A stretch of DNA of 5,323 bases from an uncultured Haemophilus sp. (lineage in GTDB: Bacteria > Pseudomonadota > Gammaproteobacteria > Enterobacterales > Pasteurellaceae). The position numbers and the translations under genes are program-made. The DNA lies in assembly GCA_902482195.1 (NCBI GenBank), contig CABSZQ010000114.1:1-5323 (forward strand), given 5' to 3'. Numbering within the stretch: the first letter of the stretch is position 1; each line of letters begins with the position of its first letter. This document shows positions 1 through 5,323 of this stretch, piece by piece. Under the pieces are notes generated by a model that worked only from the letters and a program-made list of their open reading frames with translations, made no database searches and had not been told where the DNA came from.

Positions 1-1
1 G

Positions 2-415
2 TTTAATTTAGTTAGAACTCTAAATACAGCTCTCGGAAATAACGGACTAGACTCAAGAGTTTTAGAACAAGTTTTTAATACATATTGGGAGCAATTCGAA
101 CGAGAGTTTGATGAGATAATTAAAACTACAAAAGAAGAACCTTCAGCAAAACCTAGAGAGCAAGGAGATGTATTGGCGGAGATACTGGAGAATACAAGAG
201 TGTTATCAAGTAGGATCGCAAGGCTAGAAGATGAAAGTAGTCGTCAGAGAGCTCAAGAGCGAATAAAAAAACTCAAAGAATCGTTAAACAATTCTTCTTC
301 CTCAAGCATAAAGAATCAAAAAATAAAAGATTTATGGGAAGAAGATATATCGAAAGCTAATGAAATTAATGAGTATCTAATCAAATACCTAAAAAACAAA
401 CCAAATGAAGAATAG
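2..415 (+). CDS. C-terminal part of a probable TIR-domain (defence-like) protein, start outside the window
   Basis: The frame is open from base 2 to the TAG at 413-415, giving 137 residues with no start visible. The TTG at 173 is codon 58 of this open frame and is unlikely to be the true start. The first 40 residues read as L-V-R-T-L-N-x-A-L-G, then V-L-E-x-V-F-N-x-Y-W-x-x-F-E, then D-E-I-I-K. A low-complexity linker and an E-I-L-E-N-x-R-x-L segment follow. From memory, this order matches the tail of bacterial TIR proteins that begin with a K-x-F-I-S-W-S-G-type TIR domain; no search was run, and the TIR domain itself would lie off the left edge. Residues about 60-95 look helical and charged, possibly coiled coil, followed by a run of five serines. 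Ten arginines use AGA five times, AGG twice, CGA twice and CGT once, unlike nrdB next door, which suggests horizontal transfer. The gene ends 14 bases before nrdB and could share its transcript. The gene is real with good confidence; the TIR assignment is moderate. Confidence 0.6.
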   Translation, partial: FNLVRTLNTALGNNGLDSRVLEQVFNTYWEQFEREFDEIIKTTKEEPSAKPREQGDVLAEILENTRVLSSRIARLEDESSRQRAQERIKKLKESLNNSSSSSIKNQKIKDLWEEDISKANEINEYLIKYLKNKPNEE

Positions 416-420
416 AAGGG
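414..420 (+). promoter_or_regulatory. Ribosome binding site of nrdB
   Basis: AGAAGGG lies 9 bases before the nrdB ATG and overlaps the last two bases of the upstream gene's TAG stop. It supports the ATG at 430 as the start. It also means ribosomes finishing the upstream gene end on the nrdB loading site, so translational coupling is possible. Confidence 0.6.
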
Positions 421-429
421 ATCTGAAAC

Positions 430-1560
430 ATGGCATACACCACTTTCTCACAAACCAAAAACGACCAATTAAAAGAGCCTATGTTCTTTGGTCAAAACGT
501 TAACGTTGCGCGTTACGATCAACAAAAATATGAGACGTTTGAAAAGCTCATTGAAAAACAACTTTCTTTCTTCTGGCGTCCGGAAGAAGTGGATGTGTCT
601 CAAGACCGTATCGACTATGCCGCGTTACCTGAGCATGAAAAGCACATTTTCATCAGTAACTTAAAATATCAAACCCTATTAGATTCTATTCAAGGCCGTA
701 GCCCGAACGTTGCATTATTACCGTTAGTGTCTATTCCTGAATTGGAAACCTGGATTGAAACTTGGACCTTCTCTGAAACCATCCACTCTCGTTCTTACAC
801 ACACATTATTCGTAACATTGTGAACGATCCATCTATCGTGTTTGATGACATCGTGACCAACGAAGAAATCATCAAACGTGCGCGTGACATTTCTTCTTAT
901 TACGATGATTTAATCCGTGATAGCCAACTTTACAGCCTGTACGGTGAAGGTACTTACACGGTAGATGGTAAAGAATGTGTGGTGACATTACGCAACTTGA
1001 AAAAACAACTTTACCTTTGCTTGATGAGTGTGAACGCACTTGAAGCGATTCGTTTTTACGTATCTTTCGCTTGTTCCTTTGCCTTTGCAGAGCGTCAATT
1101 AATGGAAGGTAATGCGAAAATCATTAAATTTATCGCACGTGATGAAGCCTTACACTTAACCGGTACGCAGCATATTTTAAACATCATGGCTGCTGGTCAA
1201 GACGATCCTGAAATGGCAGAAATTGCGGAAGAATGTAAACAAGAAGCCTATGATTTATTCTTAGCTGCTGCAGAGCAAGAAAAAGAATGGGCTGATTATT
1301 TGTTCAAAGACGGTTCAATGATTGGTTTGAACAGAGACATTTTGGTGCAATACGTGGAATATATCACTAATATCCGTATGCAAGCGGTCGGTCTTCCATT
1401 GCCATTTGGTGCGCGTTCTAACCCAATTCCATGGATTAACGCATGGCTTGTTTCTGACAACGTACAAGTAGCACCACAAGAGGTTGAAGTGAGTTCTTAC
1501 CTTGTTGGTCAAATTGACTCTAAAGTCGATACCAATGATTTCGGTGATTTCGATCTTTAA
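430..1560 (+). CDS. nrdB: Class Ia ribonucleoside-diphosphate reductase, beta (R2) subunit NrdB
   Basis: NrdB is the small subunit of aerobic ribonucleotide reductase. It houses the di-iron tyrosyl radical that NrdA uses to reduce ribonucleoside diphosphates to deoxyribonucleotides in the cytoplasm. At 376 residues it has the same length as Escherichia coli NrdB and is nearly collinear with it. Counting the initiator Met, the expected residues are all present: iron ligands Asp85, Glu116, His119, Glu205, Glu239 and His242, radical Tyr123, and Trp49 and Tyr357 of the radical transfer path. The C-terminal tail (about 351-376) is the flexible segment that binds the large subunit; it ends D-F-D-L, where E. 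coli has N-F-Q-L. Sixteen arginines use CGT 14 times, as expected for a highly expressed gene. No promoter is visible directly upstream, so transcription probably comes from beyond the left edge. The E. coli partner nrdA is not in the visible upstream sequence, and the ferredoxin gene yfaE does not follow. Confidence 0.98.
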   Translation: MAYTTFSQTKNDQLKEPMFFGQNVNVARYDQQKYETFEKLIEKQLSFFWRPEEVDVSQDRIDYAALPEHEKHIFISNLKYQTLLDSIQGRSPNVALLPLVSIPELETWIETWTFSETIHSRSYTHIIRNIVNDPSIVFDDIVTNEEIIKRARDISSYYDDLIRDSQLYSLYGEGTYTVDGKECVVTLRNLKKQLYLCLMSVNALEAIRFYVSFACSFAFAERQLMEGNAKIIKFIARDEALHLTGTQHILNIMAAGQDDPEMAEIAEECKQEAYDLFLAAAEQEKEWADYLFKDGSMIGLNRDILVQYVEYITNIRMQAVGLPLPFGARSNPIPWINAWLVSDNVQVAPQEVEVSSYLVGQIDSKVDTNDFGDFDL

Positions 1561-1575
1561 TTAATCATTCTACGC

Positions 1576-1630
1576 AAAGAGCGGTCAGTATTTTCAGAGT
1601 TTAAAACCTTTGAGAAATTGGCCGCTCTTT
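1576..1630 (+). terminator. Long-loop hairpin after nrdB, likely terminator
   Basis: AAAGAGCGGTC (1576-1586) pairs with GGCCGCTCTTT (1620-1630), an 11-bp stem with one T-G wobble. The second arm leads into TTTTTG, so the T-tract needed for intrinsic termination is present. The loop is long (33 bases), which is less typical. The arms differ from the Haemophilus uptake signal (AAAGTGCGGT) by one base, so this may be a decayed uptake-signal pair. It begins 15 bases after the nrdB stop. Confidence 0.6.
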
Positions 1631-1753
1631 TTGTTTGTATGAATATCAAGACATGATGATAAACGTTTTGATTAAAAAAATAGCACAATTTTGCTTTCCT
1701 GCATTTATCACCAACACTTTCCCTATAAAACAGATGACTTCATTAAAAAAGGC

Positions 1754-1782
1754 TTAACAAAAAACAATGCTATGGGTAGAAT
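1754..1782 (+). promoter_or_regulatory. Predicted sigma-70 promoter of lysS
   Basis: TTAACA (1754-1759) and TAGAAT (1777-1782) each differ from the -35 and -10 consensus by one base and are separated by exactly 17 bases. Transcription would start near 1789, giving a leader of about 55 bases before lysS. In E. coli lysS is the second gene of an operon with prfB; here nrdB with a terminator lies upstream, so an own promoter fits. The rest of the 1561-1844 gap holds only the nrdB hairpin and AT-rich sequence. Confidence 0.65.
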
Positions 1783-1832
1783 AGAAGAAACCTTTTTATT
1801 TTCAATAAATCACATTCTAATTACAAACTAAC

Positions 1833-1843
1833 GAGGTAAAGGA
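1833..1843 (+). promoter_or_regulatory. Ribosome binding site of lysS
   Basis: GAGGT at 1833-1837 lies 7 bases before the ATG at 1845, followed by a second purine-rich stretch (AAAGGA). This is a strong Shine-Dalgarno region and fixes the lysS start. Confidence 0.75.
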
Positions 1844-1844
1844 T

Positions 1845-3353
1845 ATGTCAGAACAAGAAGTGAAAGAATTAGATCTCAATGGCGAAATGCTCGTTCGCCG
1901 TGAAAAATTAGCCGCATTACGCGCAAAAGGTAATGCGTTCCCGAATCAATTCCGTCGTGACTCCCTTGCTCAAGATTTACATGATAAGTACGAAGCCGAA
2001 GATGGTGAAGTATTAAAAGAAAAAGCGATTGAAGTTGCCGTTGCAGGTCGTATTATGACTCGTCGTGCAATGGGTAAAGCCACCTTTATTACCTTGCAAG
2101 ATATGAGTGGCAAAATCCAATTATATGTTGCTCGTGATAACCTTCCTGAAGGCGTTTATGCCGAAGATGTAGGCAACTGGGATTTAGGTGATATCATTGG
2201 GGTGAAAGGTACACTTTTCAAAACCAAAACCAATGAATTAACCATCAAAACAACGGAAGTTCAACTTTTAACCAAAGCACTTCGTCCGTTACCAAACAAA
2301 TTCCATGGTTTAACAGACATGGAAGCGCGTTATCGTCAACGTTACTTAGATTTAATTTCTAATGAAGAATCTCGTCGTACTTTTGTGATTCGTTCAAAAG
2401 TGGTTGCAGGTATTCGTGAATTCTTTATTTCCAAAGGTTTCATGGAAGTTGAAACTCCAATGCTACAAGTGATTCCAGGTGGTGCATCTGCTCGTCCATT
2501 TATCACTCACCACAATGCATTAGACGTTGATATGTATCTTCGTATTGCACCTGAACTTTACCTAAAACGTTTAGTGGTTGGTGGTTTTGAACGCGTATTC
2601 GAATTAAACCGTAACTTCCGTAACGAGGGTGTTTCTGTTCGTCATAACCCTGAATTCACCATGCTTGAATACTACCAAGCTTATGCGGATTACCATGATT
2701 TAATGGATAACACCGAAGAATTATTACGCAAACTCGCGATTGATATTCTTGGTACAACCATTGTGAAATACGGTGATTTAGAATTTGACTTCGGCAAACC
2801 GTTTGAGCGTATTACATTACATGATGCAACCATTAAATACGGTGCAGACAAAGGTATCGTAAAAGAAGATCTTTATGATTTCGATCGTGCAAAAGCAACT
2901 GCTGAACGCTTAGGTATCGAAGTACAAAAATCTTGGGGACTAGGCTCTATCGTGAATGCGATCTTTGAAGAAGTAGCTGAACATCACTTAATTCAACCAA
3001 CCTTCTTAATGGCGCATCCAGCAGAGATTTCTCCGCTAGCACGTCGTAACGATGAAAATCCAGAAGTAACAGACCGTTTTGAATTGTTCATCGGTGGACG
3101 TGAAATTGGTAACGGCTTCTCAGAATTAAACGATGCCGAAGACCAAAACGAACGTTTTGATGCACAAGTTGCAGCAAAAGAAGCGGGTGATGATGAAGCG
3201 ATGTTTAAAGATGATGACTTCGTTGTGGCACTTGAACACGGTTTACCACCAACAGCAGGTGAAGGTTTAGGTATCGACCGCTTAGCAATGCTTTACGCTA
3301 ACGCCCCATCTATCCGTGATGTGATCCTATTCCCTGCAATGCGTCAAAAATAA
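1845..3353 (+). CDS. lysS: Lysyl-tRNA synthetase, class II
   Basis: LysS charges tRNA-Lys with lysine using ATP, acting as a cytoplasmic homodimer. The protein has 502 residues (E. coli LysS has 505) and the normal class IIb layout. A helical N-terminal extension is followed by an OB-fold anticodon-binding domain at about residues 65-146. The catalytic domain carries motif 1 around 189-212 (ending near P-G-G-A-S-A-R-P-F), motif 2 at about 258-280 ([15 protein letters not shown]) and motif 3 at 474-483 ([10 protein letters not shown]). The lysine-pocket segment [14 protein letters not shown] (415-428) is intact. The ATG at 1845 follows a strong ribosome binding site, and a near-consensus promoter lies just upstream. 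The gene ends at its own strong terminator, so it is probably monocistronic. Codon use is ordinary and nothing is truncated. Confidence 0.98.
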   Translation: MSEQEVKELDLNGEMLVRREKLAALRAKGNAFPNQFRRDSLAQDLHDKYEAEDGEVLKEKAIEVAVAGRIMTRRAMGKATFITLQDMSGKIQLYVARDNLPEGVYAEDVGNWDLGDIIGVKGTLFKTKTNELTIKTTEVQLLTKALRPLPNKFHGLTDMEARYRQRYLDLISNEESRRTFVIRSKVVAGIREFFISKGFMEVETPMLQVIPGGASARPFITHHNALDVDMYLRIAPELYLKRLVVGGFERVFELNRNFRNEGVSVRHNPEFTMLEYYQAYADYHDLMDNTEELLRKLAIDILGTTIVKYGDLEFDFGKPFERITLHDATIKYGADKGIVKEDLYDFDRAKATAERLGIEVQKSWGLGSIVNAIFEEVAEHHLIQPTFLMAHPAEISPLARRNDENPEVTDRFELFIGGREIGNGFSELNDAEDQNERFDAQVAAKEAGDDEAMFKDDDFVVALEHGLPPTAGEGLGIDRLAMLYANAPSIRDVILFPAMRQK

Positions 3354-3370
3354 TTAAATTAAAATAACAT

Positions 3371-3398
3371 AAAAGGAAGTCTATGGACTTCCTTTTTT
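3371..3398 (+). terminator. Intrinsic terminator of lysS
   Basis: AAAAGGAAGTC (3371-3381) and GACTTCCTTTT (3386-3396) form a perfect 11-bp stem with a four-base TATG loop, ending in a run of six T (3393-3398). It begins 17 bases after the lysS stop. The A-run on the left arm gives some terminator character on the opposite strand as well. Confidence 0.9.
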
Positions 3399-3406
3399 AT
3401 TGTGTA

Positions 3407-3434
3407 AAAGTGCGGTCATTTTTAACCGCACTTT
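3407..3434. repeat. Inverted pair of DNA uptake signal sequences (USS)
   Basis: AAAGTGCGGT (3407-3416) and its exact reverse complement ACCGCACTTT (3425-3434) face each other across an 8-base loop (CATTTTTA). Each contains the 9-base core AAGTGCGGT of the Haemophilus-type uptake signal recognised in natural transformation. The plus-strand copy also has the T-rich continuation of the extended motif. The 10-bp hairpin lies between the lysS terminator and the terminator of the converging gene. Neither side has a good T-tract, so any terminator role here is secondary. Confidence 0.9.
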
Positions 3435-3437
3435 CAT

Positions 3438-3473
3438 AAAAAAAGAGATAACCGCCCTTACGCTTATCTCTTT
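3438..3473 (-). terminator. Intrinsic terminator of the leftward methionine-synthase-like gene
   Basis: AAAGAGATAA (3442-3451) and TTATCTCTTT (3464-3473) form a perfect 10-bp stem with a 12-base loop. Read on the minus strand, the stem ends in an uninterrupted run of seven T (complement of A at 3438-3444). It begins 16 bases after the TAA of the leftward gene at 3490. The stem is AT-rich, but orientation and spacing fit well. Confidence 0.75.
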
Positions 3474-3489
3474 CTCATTCCAATTGAAA

Positions 3490-4635
3490 TTATTTACCCC
3501 AAACTTCTTCCACGATACTACGGATAAATTCGAGTTTCTTCCATTGTTGTTCTTCAGTCAGGATATTACCCTCTTCCGTTGAAGCAAAACCACATTGTGG
3601 ACTTAAGCAAAGTTGATTGATATCCACATATTGCGCTGCTTCTTTAATACGAGCAATAATTTCATCACGGTTTTCTAACTCACCCGATTTAGAGGTGATT
3701 AATCCTAACACTACTTGTTGATTTTTAATAAAGCGTAAAGGTTTGAAATCACCTGCACGATCACTGTCGTACTCCAAGAAGAAACCATCCACATTACAGT
3801 GACCAAATAAGGTTTCTGCGATAGGCTCATAACCACCAGCCGAGAACCAAGTTGAACGGAAGTTACCACGGCAAATATGCATTGTAATCGCTAAATCAGC
3901 TGGTTTCGCTGCCACGATTTTGTTTAACATATACACATAATCTTTGGCAATTTGATCTAAATCTAAACCACGATCTGTATAGGTTTTACGCTTATCTTCC
4001 GCACAGAATTCCCCCCAACTTGTATCATCCAACTGTAAGTTACGACAGCCTAATTTATAGAAGATATTCATTGCGTCAATATAAGCATCGGCAATATCAT
4101 CTAATAACAACTGATTGTTATCTTTATAACGTTCAATTGGCTGATAATCTGTGGCACGTACTGTACAAATTAAATGTAGCATTGATGGAGAAGGAATTGT
4201 TAATTTAACTTCAGTCTCCCCTGCCATTTTTTGCAATGAGCGGTAATGCTCTACGAAAGGATGGCTCTCTGAAAAACCGATCTTATCCACAATTTTTAAT
4301 GTTTTTGGACGGACATTATCATGTTTAAATTGCACTGAAAATTTTTCGGCATCTACTTCTTTCACGCCATCTAATGCGGCTAAGAAATCTAAATGCCAAA
4401 AAGTACGACGAAATTCACCATCAGTCACCGCATGCAATCCGACATTTTTTTGATGCTCTACCAATTTTGCAATTTCTGCATCTTCAACTTGCGTTAAATC
4501 AGCACAAGAAATATCACCACAACTACATTGATGACGAGCCTGTTTTAAAGCCTCTGGACGTAAAAAACTGCCTACAATATCAAAACGATATGGCGCAGAA
4601 GTACGAATAGTAGCATTTGGAAAAAGTTTACTCAT
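3490..4635 (-). CDS. Methionine synthase-like protein, cobalamin-independent MetE C-terminal domain (YxjG/YxjH type)
   Basis: This 381-residue protein matches the stand-alone homologues of the C-terminal catalytic barrel of cobalamin-independent methionine synthase, like Bacillus YxjG/YxjH. Full MetE has about 750 residues, so the N-terminal half is naturally absent rather than broken off. Seen in the sequence: V-G-S-F-L-R-P (21-27), T-D-G-E-F-R-R (71-77), L-Q-L-D-D (200-204), H-I-C-R-G-N (253-258), F-L-E-Y-D (286-290) and S-P-Q-C-G-F (345-350). His253, Cys255, Glu288 and Cys348 line up with the zinc ligands of MetE, so an active thiol methyltransferase is likely. Its methyl donor and thiol substrate are not certain; methyl-tetrahydrofolate and homocysteine are the usual annotation. 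Three extra cysteines (37, 39, 44) sit near the N terminus. AGGA, 7 bases upstream of the ATG, supports the start. An exact met box upstream suggests MetJ control. Confidence 0.88.
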   Translation of the reverse strand: MSKLFPNATIRTSAPYRFDIVGSFLRPEALKQARHQCSCGDISCADLTQVEDAEIAKLVEHQKNVGLHAVTDGEFRRTFWHLDFLAALDGVKEVDAEKFSVQFKHDNVRPKTLKIVDKIGFSESHPFVEHYRSLQKMAGETEVKLTIPSPSMLHLICTVRATDYQPIERYKDNNQLLLDDIADAYIDAMNIFYKLGCRNLQLDDTSWGEFCAEDKRKTYTDRGLDLDQIAKDYVYMLNKIVAAKPADLAITMHICRGNFRSTWFSAGGYEPIAETLFGHCNVDGFFLEYDSDRAGDFKPLRFIKNQQVVLGLITSKSGELENRDEIIARIKEAAQYVDINQLCLSPQCGFASTEEGNILTEEQQWKKLEFIRSIVEEVWGK

Positions 4636-4699
4636 TTTGCTTTCCTATATTTAATTAATTTTAAGATGGACTGAGTGTAACAAAATTAACGTCTTCATT

Positions 4700-4723
4700 A
4701 AAGATTTAGACGTCTAGATGGAT
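4700..4723 (-). promoter_or_regulatory. Predicted MetJ operator (met boxes) upstream of the methionine-synthase-like gene
   Basis: AGACGTCT at 4708-4715 is an exact copy of the 8-base met box bound by the MetJ repressor with S-adenosylmethionine. MetJ binds tandem 8-base units. The flanking units match less well: AGATGGAT (4716-4723) shares 5 of 8 bases and AAAGATTT (4700-4707) shares 4 of 8. A further 6-of-8 unit lies at 4687-4694 but is out of register. The site lies about 73 bases upstream of the start codon, in the expected promoter region, and the downstream gene belongs to methionine metabolism. Confidence 0.65.
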
Positions 4724-4738
4724 GTGAATTTTATTGTG

Positions 4739-4765
4739 ATTTTATATGAATAGAATTGATGTAAA
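4739..4765 (-). promoter_or_regulatory. Tentative promoter of the methionine-synthase-like gene
   Basis: On the minus strand TTTACA (4765-4760) and TAAAAT (4744-4739) each differ from consensus by one base, but the spacer is 15 bases, shorter than ideal. A start near 4732 would put the met box just downstream of it, compatible with repression. Other -10-like AT-rich hexamers occur in this stretch, so the exact promoter is uncertain. Confidence 0.3.
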
Positions 4766-4770
4766 GAATT

Positions 4771-4809
4771 AAAAAAAAAGAAAAGTGCGGTCATATCTAA
4801 CCGCACTTT
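4771..4809 (-). terminator. Inverted uptake-signal pair serving as terminator of the NRAMP transporter gene
   Basis: AAAGTGCGGT (4782-4791) and ACCGCACTTT (4800-4809) form a perfect 10-bp stem with an 8-base loop (CATATCTA). Both arms carry the full uptake signal core AAGTGCGGT. On the minus strand the stem runs into T-T-C followed by nine T (complement of 4771-4779), 15 bases after the TAG at 4825. It is therefore both a USS pair and a plausible Rho-independent terminator for the leftward transporter gene. Confidence 0.85.
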
Positions 4810-4824
4810 AGTTTGAAATAAAAA

Positions 4825-5323
4825 CTAACTTACAAAACTAGATACATAAGAAATTATGGTTTTTCCACTTAATATTGCCATGATTATTACTACAAACCAG
4901 CCAGCAAAAGCTAAACAAATTGGGTGTTTATAGCTACCAACAATATTGCTTCGATAAGCGGCTAATAAAATCAAGGCTAGTGCTATTGGTAAAATTAAAC
5001 CATTTAGGGTTCCCACAAAAACCAGTACAGCAGCAGGTTTCCCTACAGCGACAAGAACTGCTGTAGAAACCACTATAAACCCAATAATCCAACAGTTTCT
5101 ATTTCGTTCAATTGTCGGACAAAGGCTCGTGAGGAATGATACCGATGTATAAGCGGCACCAATAACTGATGTGATAGAAGCAGCCCAAATCACTACTCCA
5201 AATAAGATTTGACCAAAATGGCCTGCCACATATTCGAAAGGCGTTTCTGCCGGATTTTTAGGATTCAGCGGAATTCCTTTGGCGACAACACCAAGTACTG
5301 CAAGGAATAATACAACACGCATA
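4825..5323 (-). CDS. NRAMP-family divalent metal transporter-like membrane protein, C-terminal part
   Basis: About 165 residues are visible, ending at TAG 4825-4827; the frame runs off the right edge. The ATG at 5322 is most likely internal, since NRAMP-type proteins are around 400 residues. The visible part has about five hydrophobic segments, near residues 1-16, 36-65, 77-94, 97-123 and 133-160, joined by short polar loops. The L-N-G-L-I-L-P-I-A-L-A segment (106-116) is typical of the late helices of NRAMP transporters. The overall sequence recalls the YcsG-like branch, whose genes often neighbour the 5-oxoprolinase genes pxpABC. Those neighbours, if present, would lie beyond the right edge. 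It is an inner-membrane protein; the true substrate of this branch is not certain and may not be a metal. The gene ends at the uptake-signal terminator, so it is probably not co-transcribed with the methionine-synthase-like gene. Confidence 0.75.
   Translation of the reverse strand, partial: MRVVLFLAVLGVVAKGIPLNPKNPAETPFEYVAGHFGQILFGVVIWAASITSVIGAAYTSVSFLTSLCPTIERNRNCWIIGFIVVSTAVLVAVGKPAAVLVFVGTLNGLILPIALALILLAAYRSNIVGSYKHPICLAFAGWFVVIIMAILSGKTIISYVSSFVS

Noticed and set aside
173..415. Short 80-codon gene starting at TTG 173
   Set aside because: The same frame is open all the way to base 2, the upstream residues fit the same protein family, and no ribosome binding site clearly precedes the TTG. 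It is an internal codon of a longer gene.
1380..1389. GCAAGCGGTC inside nrdB as an uptake signal of the other Pasteurellaceae type
   Set aside because: It is a single 9-of-10 match fixed by the protein code, while the window's real uptake signals are clearly of the AAGTGCGGT type.
1724..1729. TATAAA as an alternative -10 for lysS
   Set aside because: There is no acceptable -35 at 16-18 bases upstream; the pair at 1754-1782 is much better.
1653..1757. A 34-codon open frame (starting M-M-I-N-V-L) between nrdB and lysS
   Set aside because: It has no convincing ribosome binding site, no recognisable sequence, and its end overlaps the -35 box of the lysS promoter. AT-rich sequence produces such frames by chance.
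4011..4016. Run of six C (G6 on the coding strand) as a phase-variation tract in the MetE-like gene
   Set aside because: Six bases is short for slippage in Haemophilus, the frame is intact, and the gene is metabolic rather than a surface-structure gene.
4020..4610. Plus-strand open frames opposite the MetE-like gene
   Set aside because: They lie entirely antisense to a well-supported conserved gene and encode no recognisable protein.
4636..4770. SAM riboswitch in the leader of the MetE-like gene
   Set aside because: The stretch is too short and AT-rich, and no multi-helix SAM-I-type fold is visible; the met box explains regulation better.

Overview
The window looks like chromosomal DNA from a gammaproteobacterium of the Pasteurellaceae, in the Haemophilus/Aggregatibacter group. 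The clearest sign is four perfect copies of the Haemophilus-type DNA uptake signal core (AAGTGCGGT), arranged as two head-to-head pairs at 3407-3434 and 4782-4809. The AT-rich composition, the CGT-dominated arginine codons of the housekeeping genes, and NrdB and LysS proteins very close to the enterobacterial ones agree with this. The species cannot be fixed from the sequence.

Layout. Positions 2-415 (+) hold the last 137 codons of a gene whose start lies off the left edge. It is AT-rich with unusual codons, and it resembles the tail of a family of bacterial TIR-domain proteins. Only 14 bases later begins nrdB (430-1560, +), the class Ia ribonucleotide reductase small subunit, with all metal and radical residues intact. 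A long-loop hairpin follows nrdB. A near-consensus sigma-70 promoter at 1754-1782 then drives lysS (1845-3353, +), the class II lysyl-tRNA synthetase, which ends at a strong terminator.

The right half is transcribed leftward. A methionine-synthase-like protein of the YxjG/MetE C-terminal type (3490-4635, -) converges on lysS. The 136-bp gap between them carries three perfect hairpins in a row. Its upstream region contains an exact MetJ operator unit (AGACGTCT, 4708-4715), so the gene is probably repressed by MetJ with S-adenosylmethionine. Upstream of it on the same strand is the C-terminal part of an NRAMP-family transporter (4825 to the right edge, -), separated by an uptake-signal hairpin that doubles as its terminator.

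Functionally the window is mostly housekeeping: deoxynucleotide synthesis, tRNA charging, methionine metabolism and transport. The part most worth a second look is the left edge, where a foreign-looking, probably TIR-type (defence-like) gene sits directly against nrdB, in the place where nrdA is normally found. No CRISPR array, insertion sequence, tRNA or rRNA was recognised.
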